From Branchiostoma floridae (Eukaryota > Chordata > Leptocardii > Amphioxiformes > Branchiostomatidae), in contig NC_049993.1 of assembly GCF_000003815.2 (NCBI RefSeq), positions 7,295,089 through 7,359,088 on the forward strand: a stretch of 64,000 nt of DNA. The letters run 5' to 3'. Positions 21,027 through 32,485 of the stretch are shown here, piece by piece (the first letter of the stretch is position 1; each line of letters begins with the position of its first letter). The translations under genes were made by a program, and so were the position numbers. The notes beneath the pieces are model-generated. The model saw only the letters and a program-made list of their open reading frames with translations. It was not told where the DNA came from and did not search any database.

Positions 21027-23881
21027 TTAGATGATGACAAGTGCATCGTCAAGTGGCACTGTCTCTGACTCTCCAATGAGCTGTAGGAGTGAAGCTGCTG
21101 CATTTCCTGACTCTTGGGAACCATGTTCCATGGAACTTCCTGAGCCTTGGAAACCTTGTTTCATGTTCATTTGTCCGGCACTTCTCGAGTCTTGGGAACC
21201 ATGTTTCATCTTCATGTGTCTGGTGAGGCATTTTTGACGACTGAACGGCCAGTTGCACACCTCACACCTGTAGGGTTTCTCACCTGTGTGGATGCGCCTG
21301 TGTAAGGTCAGAGCAACCAAGTGGTGGAATGCTTTGCAGCACTCCTCACACACGAAGGGTTTCTCCCCATGAGTTACTTCATGTCTTGTCAGATCAGATG
21401 GCTTACTGAACTGCCTGCTGCATTCCCCACACTTGTAGGGTTTCTCTTCTGCATGGATCCTCAAAAAGTGATGCTGGAGATCATTCTTGCGAAGAAATTG
21501 CCTGCTGCACTTGTCACACATGTAGGGTTTTTTCCCTGTGTGAATCATTCTGTGCTCCTTTAGACGATTTGGACAATAAAACTGCTTTTTGCACGTCTCA
21601 CAGCTGTAAGGTTTCTCATTGGAAATTGTGTGAGTCTTTAAGTGAGTCTTCAGACTATACAAATAACGAAACTGAGACCCACACTTCTCACAGACGTAAG
21701 GTTTCTCCCCAGTATGTATTTGCTTGTGTCTCTTCATATTAGACAGCCGACTGAACTGCTTGCTACACTCCTCACACTTATAGGGTTTCTCCCCTGTATG
21801 AGTGCGCTTGTGTGTCTTCAGAGCGAATGCTGTTTCAAAATGGATACTGCACTCCTCACAAATGTGTCTCCTTAGTACGTAAGGTTTCTCTGTGTGGATG
21901 CGCATATGCAACCTCAGATTTGCCTTGCTATTGAACTGCTTGCTGCACACCTCACACCTGTAGGGCTTCTCCCCTGTGTGAGTGTACAAGTGCTTCTTCA
22001 GATTTCCCTTTTTACTGAACTGTCTGTTGCACTCCTCACATGTGTAGTGCTTTTCCCTTGCATGAATAGTCTGCTTGTGTCTCTTCAGATGGCCCTTCCA
22101 ACTGAACTGTCTGCTGCACTCCTCACACGTGTAGGGCTTTTCCCTTGTATGACTCTGCTTGTGTCTCGTTAGATGGCACTTCCTACTGAACTGTCTGTAG
22201 CACTCCTCACACGTGTAGGGCTTTTTCTTTGTACCGGTATGATTAATCTGCTTGTGTCTCTTCAGATGGCCCTTCCCACTGAACTGCCTACTGCACTGAT
22301 CACACCTGTATGGTTTCTCCCCTTTGTGAGTCAGCTTATGTTGCTGTAGAAGCTTTCGATCAATGAACTCCTTGCTGCACTTCTTACACTTATAGACTTT
22401 CTCCTTTGTTTGAGTGCACATGTGTTTCTTCAGATCATTCGGCGTACTGAACTGACTGCTGCATTCCTCACACTTGTAGGACCTTTTCCTTGTATGATGA
22501 ATCTTATGTTTCTGCATACTGCTCAGGTCACTGAGCTGCCTGCTGCACTCCTCACCATTGTAGGGTTTCTCCCCTGTATGAGTGTTGTTGTGTTGATCTA
22601 GGAGACATGGCTTACTCAACTGTTTGCTGCGATCCCCAGGGTGTTTCCTGTGAGGATGTCTGTCCTTGGGGGAGCTCTGATCAGATGGTGCTGCTGCAGC
22701 CTGATTGTCTTCCTTCTGATGCACTTCTGATGAGGATTCCTTGAGCAAAGAGAAATAGAATATAAACATGTCTTAATGTTTTGTTTTTGCTAAGTCTAAC
22801 TTTTATCCATTATACAGCATTAGAACGAAACCTAGTTTGTTTGTTTTTCAGAAGATTTTACATTCAAAAGCTTTGTTTTAGTTTATCAACTCTCAGTAGT
22901 AATATTCAATTTAAATATATAAAAATTCACCTCATTAGTTGGTGTACACCATGATACTGGATCCTGTGCTGCTTCTTCATCTTCTTGTAAGATGTCTTCA
23001 TCACCACAGTCATCACTGTCTCCTCCTATCTCTCTTTCCATCATGTCACCTGACTCCTTCTTCTCTATCATTCCCTTCTTCTTTTGTGAATTCTGTCCCA
23101 TCCTCACATAGGTGGCAGGACAGGTGGTATCAGTTGCCATGGGAACCTCAATTGCAGGCACTTTCTGTAGACAGCCTTGTGCAAAATCCAAGACATAGGA
23201 AGGCCTAACAGTAGTAACAGGTTCAGATCTGACTTTACTCTCAGACAGTCCTCTTTCTGTGGAGGTATGGTCTCTAGCCTTTGGAACAGAAGGTTTGGCA
23301 GGTGAAGTTGTCGAGTGTTGTATTGTAGCAAAGTTTGCTGTGTTACCTGCAGGTACCTTGTCAGTGCTGGTAGTTGTATCCATCATGTTTGTGGACCCAG
23401 AAATGTTGCCTTCATCCACCACTGACCTCTCCTTGTTGGTGTTTTCTTTATTTGTCTGCATATTGTTTGTGGCCTGAGGTTGGGGGGTGGCACATAGTTG
23501 ATTTGCAGACTCCTCCGCACTTTTCATACATATTTCTTGGCCATGCTCTTGTGGAGCAGAGTCAACCAGTTCTTCTGAGGTTATACTAACTTCTTCATGG
23601 GTTTCTCCACTGTCTTGCTGTGGTAGGGTGCAGACTGGGTTTCCTGACCCAGTTGTGCATGTGCTTTCTTGTCCACTTCCATCAGCCTCGCTGTACTCTA
23701 ATGTCATGAGGTTGTGCAGGAAGGTGACCAGGTCGTGCTTGTCAATGCCCTCACTGGTTACCTCAATCTTACGCCGGCGGAGCTCCAACATGACCTCCTC
23801 CATGTAGAGCCTGGGCAACACTGCCAGGGAAACCTCCTTACACAGGCCATGCAGGCCTTTGGTAACTAGAGATATGGGCAT
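21027..23881 (-). CDS. C2H2 zinc-finger protein, copy 2 (about 14 intact and 3 eroded fingers)
   Basis: Two coding exons on the minus strand, 23881-22931 and 22739-21027, join in phase 0 at the same donor and acceptor as copy 1, giving 887 residues. The chosen start (MPISLVTKGLHGLCKEVS) aligns with MAFSLSDLVNKGLCGLCKEV in copy 1; an upstream in-frame ATG at 23965 lies across the probable 3' splice site (TTACAG at 23948) and is rejected. The N-terminal domain is almost unchanged from copy 1, while the linker and fingers have diverged. The first finger region has lost its cysteines, the next has NGEEC in place of the first Cys, and the third ends HMCTQ instead of His-x3-His. The remaining fingers are canonical. 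It is probably a nuclear DNA-binding protein with altered specificity. It is divergent from WDR83, with a foldback transposon in the shared promoter. Confidence 0.9.
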
Positions 23882-24264
23882 GGTGTGGACAGGGTCACAG
23901 GGATGAGTACAACTCAACCACACTTTTGCTGTAGCACCCTGAGGTCTCTGTAACACAAACCACACAGAATTTAGTCCATTGCATTGTTTAAAATCAAATC
24001 ATGCATGTGCGTGTGACGGGAATTCTGGGTTACAATATTCGACTCTGTGAAAGAGATTATACACTGTAGAAACAGGGCTTTGAGCTTCCATCAATCTCTA
24101 CATCTTTGTTCACTTTTACTTTTTAATCATTCAAACAAATAACTTAATAGATATGCCAATTTTTACGGTTGCGGAGAACAAGAACTTTGCATAAAACTGA
24201 GGTCAGAGATTTCCGTGATCGCAGTTCGACACCAAAATCTCGGTGTGTAAGGACCTAAACGTAC

Positions 24265-25464
24265 CTATAGGTTATGCTGGATACAGACGTGTCTTGAGTG
24301 GAGAGTTATGACCTATAAGTTGAGTATAAAACCTTTTAAATCTCAGATTACTCACTTAATAATAATTTTGGCTCCACGTTTGGAAGCAACCCTTGGTTCT
24401 GATCGAACTTCCGGTCACCCGAAGTAGAACGGGACAGTCTTAATACCGGAAAACACAGGAAACCACAGTTAACCACCGGAAACCACCGGAAAACACATGA
24501 AGGAGTGTATAATCTACTTGAATACAGTATGTTTTGATGAGTAAACATGACAGGTCGCTATGTTTTTGCACAGAAATATCTACATATGGGCCCTGGAATG
24601 AAGAAATCGTCAGAAAATGCATGAGACGACGGGCCGGACCGACGCCACCCGGCGGCCATGTTTGTTTGTTTAGCGGGGTCTGATACTTTCACAACAAGAC
24701 AGCTGATATCTACCGAATTTCAGTGCAAAAATCTGTTATATATTGGCATAAATATAATATATATGAATCTACTCTGTTTGTGATAAGAATCTGTTTTCTG
24801 TGTTTCTTAATAAAGCTTGCTTCTTCTAGCCGTCAACGTTACATAATTTTGCACAATCAGCACGTCCAGTCCGCCGGGTGGCGGCGGCGGTCCGGCCCGT
24901 AGTCTTATGCATTTTCTGACGATTTCTTCATTCCAGGGCCATATGTAGATTATTCTGTGGCAAAACATAGCGACCTGTCATGTTTACTCATCAAAACATA
25001 CTGTATTTCAGTAGATTATACACTTCTTCATGTGTTTTCCGGTGTTTAACTGTGTTTTCCTGTGTTTTCCGGTAAAAAGGCTGACCGAAAAATACAACTG
25101 TTTTCAACAGACAAAAAAAACGCCGGGTGGCGTCGGTCCGGCCCGTCGTCTCATGCATTTTCTGACGATTTCTTCATTCCAGGGCCATGTGTAGATTATT
25201 CTGTGGCAAAACATAGCGACCTGTCATGTTTACTCATCAAAACATACTGTATTTCAGTAGATTATACACTCCTTCATGTGTTTTCCGGTGGTTTCCGGTG
25301 GTTAACTGTGGTTTCCTGTGTTTTCCGGTATTAAGACTGACCGAAGTAGAACTGTGCCCGTGGAACTGTGGGTAAAAAACATGGCCGCCCCCAGTAAATA
25401 TTTTCCGTCTTTGTTGCTGCATTTATAGATATTTATCCGATTTCGTGAAACTTGCACAAAGAAG
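24265..25464. promoter_or_regulatory. WDR83: Shared ZNF copy 2 / WDR83 promoter, split by a transposon
   Basis: The ETS-type ACTTCCGG lies at 24407-24414 on the ZNF side and the YY1-type ACATGGCCGCC at 25379-25389 on the WDR83 side, 86 bases before the WDR83 ATG. In copy 1 these motifs are only about 45 bases apart. Here a 910 bp foldback element separates them. A minus-strand donor at the 24265 boundary (CTATAG|GTACG) ends the probable ZNF 5' UTR exon. Confidence 0.55.
24431..25340. mobile_element. Foldback-type transposon with three long arms
   Basis: The left arm (24431 to about 24650) is the inverted complement of the right arm (about 25122-25340). An extra inner copy in the right-arm orientation lies at about 24873-25075. 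Arm landmarks are TACCGGAAAACAC, GACAGGTCGCTATG, GGGCCCTGGAATGAAG and a GC-rich inner end with CGGGCCGGACCGACG. Both flanks carry CCGAAGTAGAAC (24419-24430 and 25341-25352), a 10-12 bp target duplication. The copy 1 promoter near 16243 is the empty site. No transposase is seen. Confidence 0.88.
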
Positions 25465-28400
25465 ATGGCGACTACACTCCCAACTAAGGTTGCAAGAACG
25501 CTTGAGTGTAAGCAGGGAGCAGTAAGAGCAGTCAGATTCAACGGTATGTAGCAGAATTTCATCCTTGGATGTAGGGAATACCCCCCTCCCATTTGATTTG
25601 TTTACATGCATCGCAATGTATGTTTACACGCCTCGCAATATATGTTTCGTTCCATATATCTTGCCTTTGTTAGGATTCCGAAACTGAAGTCGGAATAAAA
25701 TGAAAATCATTTGAATGTTTGGTCTTCATGCCTTGCATTGGTTCAGGAATCGAATATTGCTGAGAACAAGGAGTTTGTAATATATGTAGACCTCCAGTTG
25801 CTCAGAAAGAAACAAACATGACGACACCGGGGATCGAACCCGGGGCGGCGGATTACAAGTCATGACCGCTATCGCTGTCGCCACAAAAGCTGTAGAGCAG
25901 TTGGGCAAGGACGGTAGGCGGTATTTGAACACCACTGTTACAGCAGCACAACAGGTCGAACTTCAGAAAATATGTCTGTTGAAACCCCGTTACCATGTCA
26001 TTGATGGGACTGTGTGATGAAGGTTGTGGTGTGAACGGATCTGAACTCTCGCCTATACTTCAGGCGAATATACAAATGCGAGCTGTTTCTCTAGTAGGAG
26101 TGTCAGACTATTCTGTAGAGAAATGATCAAAGGCTCAAACATTGCTAGATTAGGAAGCTTACTAGTAGGGGTACCACCACCAAGCTAATGTAGGGCTGTA
26201 CTGTAAGTCTGTTACTACATGTCCCACCTACATGTACTTCCCCAGATGATGGGAACTACTGCCTGACATGTGGCAGTGACAAGTCCATCAAACTGTGGAA
26301 CCCACACAAGGGAACCCACATCATGACGTACACTGGACATGGCTATGAAGTCCTGGATGTTGCTGCGTAAGTATCATTGGTTGGTTTATTGAGATACCCG
26401 TTAGCTCAGATTGAGCTTATCTTTCAGGGCTCATACAAATAAAGAAAAACATATATACAAATAAGTAAGTATCATGTTCATAGCTTTTTTCATTGAGTGC
26501 TACTCTAGAATACACTCTGGTGGTGCGAAAAGGGACACATCATCAGTGATGAACCCAGTTTCAGGTCTAATCAGACACCCTCTCCTGGGCGACCCAGCTG
26601 AGGTTGATCATTCCCTGACTTGTGTCCGTGTGGCTTCCACGGCTCCCCATTTATGTGTTTTCTTCTCAGGTCATGTGACAACAGCCAACTCACATCTACT
26701 GGGGCAGACAAGATGGTAATATTATGGGATGTCTCTACAGGGAAGATGGTGCGAAGGTTCAGAGGTCATGTTGGGGTGAGTCTCCTTTGTAATAGAAACA
26801 GTTGTGAATTTCATGTACATTTACATGTATATTCTGTATATGTTAATTAATATTGTTATGTTCCTGTGTGTCATGTAGTTTCGTCCATTTATGAATGTTT
26901 ATAAGGACCACAGGAACAGAAGCTGTAATGTACATATATATTTTTAAGCTAGATTTGAATAAATTCAAAATAGTTCAGAATAATTTTTGATATTATGAGT
27001 ATTTAAAACCTAATGTGTTCCCAACATATTTCCAGCGTGTGAACTGTGTGAAATTCAATGAAGAGTCAACTGTCATTGCATCAGGTATGTGAACACACTA
27101 GGATGGTGCCTCAACTCTTGAGTTGAATTTTTTAAGATGCCCTTTTGCACATTTTCAAGGATAATCTTCTTGAGGACATCTGGACAGAAAGTCGGACAGA
27201 AATTCAGTTCTAGGCCTTGCCAGCAGTTTAGTCCATTTCTTTATGTTATACAAAATTTATAACCACCCCCAACTACTACTAGCACATTTTTTTTGGTACA
27301 CTTAATTCAGAATCTGTACTACGGTACCTGAATCTGTGCAAGATGCACATTGTGAACAGTTGAACTTGATGCAGAGAAGATTTCAGGAATAACCTCACCC
27401 TGTTTCCTATCCAGGATCCATTGACAACACCGTGCGACTGTGGGACTGCCGTGCCAAGTCCAAATATGACCCCATCCAGATTCTGGATGAAGCAAAAGAT
27501 GGAATTTTCAGCATAAAACTATCGGACCATGAAATCCTTACAGGGTCAAGTCTCTTCTCTATTTCAGGAGCTGGATGATGTTTTTGTCACTTTGTCCTTT
27601 CATTCATGTTGCAATTTGAACTGCTAGTATATATGTACATAGTTGCTGCATGAAGTTGTTTGAAGAAATTAATGGAGTTAAGTTGAAAGTTGGTCAGGGT
27701 TCTCTCCAGTGTGCATCTTCTGTCTATGGACATCAAAATCTTCACTACAACCTGCATAATATGGTGCTGGGTGGTATAGACTGGGCGTTGTAACACTGAT
27801 GATTCTTGATTGTGCACTTCAGGTCAGTGGATGGCAGAGTCAGGAGATATGACCTGCATGTGGGAGAACTCCTTGTGGACTACATAGGAAGTATGTGTTT
27901 ATTTCCTTGTTCTGTGAGATACAACTACCAACATGGGCTCATGGAAAATAATGTTCTTTATTGCCGACCAAGATATGTAGAATGTCAGCAGACAATTAAG
28001 TGACCTTCTGTCACATTCCTTAGGGCAATACTGACTGTTTTTTACTGCATATAATACATACAACCATGTGTATGTGACAATCCTTACATTTGTTCAGCGC
28101 TCTGTTAACTCATCCAGCTGTACCAAAGCTTCAGGTGAGATAGCCCTTAAAAAATGAGTACTACAATCCCTTTCATGTTACATCTTTTGTTTTTTCCTGC
28201 TTTTTACCTGCAGGCCCTGTGACCTGTGTGTGCTTCACCAAGGATGGCCAGTGTGTGCTGAGCTCAGCATTAGACAGTACCCTCCGACTGTTGGACAAGG
28301 ACACGGGCGAGCTGCTCGGGGAGTAAGTCAGACTAGCAGGGCTGTTTCCAGGACCTGCCCTTCTGTTCTGGGACGGAAAATGTCTCTCCTCCCAAAAACT

Positions 28401-30423
28401 CACCCCATCTGTCAAAAAAAAATCTGAATATGAAATTGGTCAACATGTATTTTCGTAAGCTTAAAATTACAGATTTAACAAAGAAAATAGAAAAAATGGG
28501 TGGGGCGGAACAAAATTCAAAGCTGGAGCCAGTCCTGTCAAACTGCAAAAAATATGCCATATTTCAAGCTGTTTTATTTCACCCCTTTCCCATGGAGGGG
28601 TCCATGTAAGCTTGCCTTGTTGTTTGGACATACAGACTGTAACCTTCTTAAGTTTTCTAAGTATCTGTAACCCTAAGACGTTGTCTTTGCCACTCCACTT
28701 TGAAGGATATCTCCAAATGTGCTCAGTGCAAGAAGGGGCAACCAAGTGATGTGTTGGTTTAAGATTTTTACCTCCATGAAATGTCATGGAGGTTATATTT
28801 TACCCTGCGTTTGTGTGTGTGTCTGTCTGTCAACAAGATAACTCAAGAACGGCTGGATGGATTGGTTTCATACTTGGTGTGTTGGTAGGGTGTGATGAAA
28901 GCTGAAAGTGATTAGATTTTGGGCCCCCTAGCGGCTTCCCTTGGTACTGCAGCGCAACTTCCGGTTTTGCTATCTCGTGTTCTGACCAAGCTATGGTCCC
29001 AATTTTTGGGTGTTAGATAGCTCTTGCGCTCAGGAATAAGTGACATAAGTTTGGGCCCCCTAGCGTCTAGTTTTGGGATAGCAGGGGCATTTTTGTCAAA
29101 AACTTCTGAAGACGATAACTCAAGAAGGGAACAGCGGATTTTCATGATTTTTGGTATGTAGGTACCTCAGACAATGTTGTACAAAATGAAATATTAATTA
29201 TGCAAAATTATATTACATTTGCATAATTAATGAGAATATTCTATCATAGCAGTTTTTTCTATGTATCTCTTGTCCCTGACGTGATATGGTCTTGACATTT
29301 TTGTGATAGATAGCCTTTGGTGTCATGACAAAGTGGGGCAAGTTTCAGCCCCCTAACATTTAATTTGGGAACTGCAGGGGCGTTTTTGTCAAGACATTCC
29401 AATGAGGATAACTGCAGAAAGGATTGACGGATTGGCATCATATTAGGCATGCGGGTACCTTAGGCAAAGATGTTCATAATGATATACATGTTATGCAAAT
29501 GAGAGCTTAATTTGCATAATTAATGAGGAAATTGTATAATTCCATTTTTTCAATAACTGGACTTCAATAAATGTAACACATGTTAATTATGATACATGTA
29601 GGTAGAATATAAGCAGATACCAAATCTGGTAATGAGGAACTATTTGCATAATTTATGTAAAATTGCAAAACCGCTGTATGATNNNNNNNNNNNNNNNNNN
29701 NNNNNNNNNNNNNNNNNNNNNNNNNNNNNNNNNNNNNNNNNNNNNNNNNNNNNNNNNNNNNNNNNNNNNNNNNNNNNNNNNNTTATGAAAGCTCTAAATT
29801 TTCATGGAGGTATGAGGTCGCCGAACTCTAGTTGTATCTATTCTCAGGTACACGGGTCACAAAAGCACAGAGTTTAAGACTGACTGCTGCCTCACCAACA
29901 GTGATGCTCATGTAGTCAGCGGCTCCGAGGATGGCAAGATTTACTTCTGGGACCTGGTAGATGTAAGTAATGGGATGTCTTTGTTTCTGAAGTCGTTTGC
30001 TCAGAATATAAGTCCATGCTTTCTCTCTGCATGAAAGTTCCTGCATTGCACAACTGTCTTAGATTGTAGCCTAAATCATGCTCCAAGCGGTCTGCAAAGT
30101 TACCTAAAGTAACTTCCACCAGAGATATGGTATATCATGGCTACCCTTTTTACTGACAGCTACTTGTAGGCTCGTATTTTACCAGCTTCGTTAATCTAGC
30201 TTTGTTCCTCTTTGCTCTGGAATAATGCTGTGTTCTTGTTCAGTTGTAAAAAAAATTTCTTTCATATTCTTTTTATTTTCAGGGCAAAGTTGTCCACACA
30301 CTTTCCAAGGCAGGAAAAGGTGTTGTCCATTCCCTGAGCTACCATCCCTCCCTCCCCTGCATGCTGTCAGCTGCTGAGAACCTGGTCAAGGTCTGGAGGG
30401 AGGAAGACTACCAAGAGGACTAG
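25465..30423 (+). CDS. WDR83: WDR83 (MORG1) WD-repeat scaffold protein
   Basis: Nine exons join in frame: 25465-25543, 26246-26366, 26670-26775, 27036-27084, 27415-27544, 27823-27890, 28214-28322, 29848-29962, 30283-30423, giving 305 residues against about 315 in human. Seven WD blades are visible with ends LWNP, LWDV, LWDC, RYDL, LLDK, FWDL and VWRE. Diagnostic blocks include CKQGAVRAVRFN, NYCLTCGSDKS, GHGYEVLDVA, SVDGRVRRYDL and LLDKDTGELLGE. WDR83 is a beta-propeller scaffold linked to ERK signalling and HIF prolyl-hydroxylase regulation, and is also found with the spliceosome. The start is the ATG in AAGATGGCG, just before the conserved region. The gene is divergent from ZNF copy 2 and convergent with the RhoGAP gene. 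The scaffold gap lies in intron 7 and does not touch an exon. Intron 2 (26367-26669) and intron 4 hold nothing recognisable. Confidence 0.97.
25820..25882 (-). pseudogene. tRNA-like remnant in WDR83 intron 1
   Basis: On the minus strand, GGCGACA at the 5' end pairs with TGTCGTC at the 3' end like an acceptor stem, and CCGGG-TTCGATC-CCCGG forms a perfect T arm. A CTTGTAA loop would give a TGT (Thr) anticodon, but its stem pairs poorly, the D arm is shortened and the total is only 63 bases. It is more likely a tRNA pseudogene or the head of a tRNA-derived repeat than a working tRNA. Confidence 0.45.
28770..29811. mobile_element. Inverted-end repeat element in WDR83 intron 7 (contains the gap)
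   Basis: ACCTCCATGAAA at 28770 is matched by its complement TTTCATGGAGGT ending at 29811, and the left end carries its own hairpin to 28793. The interior has loosely repeated blocks (GGGCCCCCTAGCG, GATAACTCAAGAA, TTTGCATAATTAATGA). No coding capacity is seen. Its true length is hidden by the run of Ns. Confidence 0.6.
29683..29782. other. Assembly gap of 100 Ns
   Basis: Exactly 100 Ns lie in WDR83 intron 7, inside a repeat element. The round number suggests a gap of unknown size. WDR83 exons 7 and 8 on either side join in frame, so no exon is obviously lost. Confidence 0.99.
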
Positions 30424-30797
30424 TCCACAGGCAGTTTTTTTTCATTGCTCCATTTTTTTTTTCTGGCACGGTCACATTCAATGTACGTCATAGGATTTTG
30501 ATGTTGTAGGATTTTCAAGCAGGCTGTGACAGAACCAACAAGGATGTTGACCTATTTTGTGTCATGGAAATCTTTTAGCTTCCTTAACCACAATATACAA
30601 ATGTACTCCTTAAAACTCTATATAATGCCTTTGCCTAAGTTTGCTTTATTCTCAAGTTACACATTGAAACGTTACATAGATGCATTCAGCACTGGAATGC
30701 TGTAAAAACGTCAGCTCTGGACTACTTGTGCTGTGGTTTGTAAAGAACTAGAATTTCCCAGTGTTCTAAGAAGTAAAAAGACAAGAACATTTTCTGA

Positions 30798-30803
30798 AAT
30801 AAA
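30798..30803 (+). terminator. Probable WDR83 polyadenylation signal
   Basis: AATAAA lies 375 bases after the WDR83 stop codon. It is the first canonical plus-strand signal after the gene. Confidence 0.55.
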
Positions 30804-30807
30804 TGGA

Positions 30808-30813
30808 TTTATT
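30808..30813 (-). terminator. Probable polyadenylation signal of the RhoGAP gene
   Basis: TTTATT on the plus strand reads AATAAA on the minus strand. I found no other canonical minus-strand signal between here and the RhoGAP stop codon at 32486, which implies a 3' UTR of about 1.7 kb. Confidence 0.45.
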
Positions 30814-32485
30814 TTTGTACAGGATAAATTAGTGTTGATGTTTTTTTTTTTACAAAAGGTGGTAGACAAAAATGAGTGAATAAAAAATGTATCTACAAAA
30901 GTTGCCTTCACTTTCATTGGAAGTTATACGAGTGGCAACCATAAACATGACCCCAATAAAATCAAGTCACCATCTGTTTCTATCTCCTAACAGTACTTTC
31001 CATAGTTACACACCTTTTCTCTTAACATTCTGTTTCTGTAGCAACATTCTATTTCCAGGGAACACATTGCCAAAACTACTGATCTGTAAAATACTTTGCC
31101 AGCTCTTGCAGGGAATGATAGTACCATGTATGTTGAAATTCACAGCCAAAGAAACCTTAGTAAGAAATCCGTATTGACTTGACTTTGCTTACCCTACATG
31201 CACCTGGAATGGCAGCTTCAAACTTCTCTCTCATCCTACCAATATGTCTAACAGGAAGTAAATGCTAGGTAATGTAGTCATGATCGGTAATACAAATGAC
31301 ACAGCTAGCTCTTGGGACACAAAGCATATAAAAGTTTCAAATGCCGTCAACCTCTGCTACATACAGCGTGCCAGGATTCCTTTGTTTACACATAGGCAGC
31401 ATCATGAATGTCATGGAATAAAGATGTGGAAGGTAGGTAAGTCCTATCAGCAACATTTCTCTCCTAACGTGTTCTAAATTCTCTCTGCTACAGTCAGATA
31501 CCTCTTAGATGATCATTGCAAAAAGATTTATCTCAGCAGTAAAGAAAACTAGCATTACCGGTATTGAGCAGGATTCAAATATGCATGAATACACATGACA
31601 AGGGTAACATCAACTCTCACAGAAAACTCTCAGGACAGTAGGCCAGTGAGGTAGTGGTAGTGTTGGGCACATATCAAGATTGAGAAGTACATGTAATATA
31701 ATAGTAGTTTTGCACATGATCAAAGGAAATATTGCCTTCTAACACTGGTGGGCTTTCTGAAGTACAGTGTGCATGGCAGTACTACAGTTATGCTTCAAAT
31801 ATTTCCTATGTCATGATTTTACAACACTCCCAACAGGCTTTCCATACAATACTCATACAGGCTCCAAAACTACATGCATTCCTTACTTCTAAGTCGAGTT
31901 ATTGCAGGAATTAAAATTTTTATGATACAGTTCCATACAGTGCATAATATCATATAAATCTATGTACAAAAGGCTACTACAGTGGACACAACTTACTTTG
32001 TACACAGGCCACTTGTATAAAAATGATAGGTTCTTGCTCTATAGATAGGCCATAAAGGATACATTGTTGTACAATGCATTTTAAGTACAATGGTCTTTTG
32101 GTCTCCAATCCTTGCTTACAAATACAATGGTGTATTAATAACAAAGAATACATTGATAGCAAGTGTCATGGAACATATAAAAAGTATAAAAGCCTTGACA
32201 TTCATGTTTTGAAATTTCTTTTTTTCTTTTCTGAGCTACGGATATAAATGATAAGTGTACTGTAAGTTCATATAGCAATACTCCTACCGAAATGGAAGTA
32301 CAAATTTTTTGCTGTATCGGATAAGGCACAGGAAATATTCATAGACATTGTAATTTATGGAATGACAATGTCAATGTACAGTTCTCCTAAAACAGTCGCT
32401 TTCACAGCAATAACTACTGTTCTAACGGTCCCCTTAGCATTCGATGCAGGAAATATTGCTCACTGAAAGCTTAGCCTCTAAATTC
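30814..32485 (-). other. 3' UTR / intergenic sequence between WDR83 and the RhoGAP gene
   Basis: This stretch is AT-rich and has only small open frames without recognisable similarity. It is best read as the long 3' UTR of the minus-strand RhoGAP gene. No RNA gene or clear transposon was seen. Confidence 0.5.

Noticed and set aside
23882-23965. Upstream in-frame ATG extending ZNF copy 2 by 28 codons
   Set aside because: The extension crosses a probable 3' splice acceptor (TTACAG, 23948) conserved in copy 1, and the added residues have no counterpart there.
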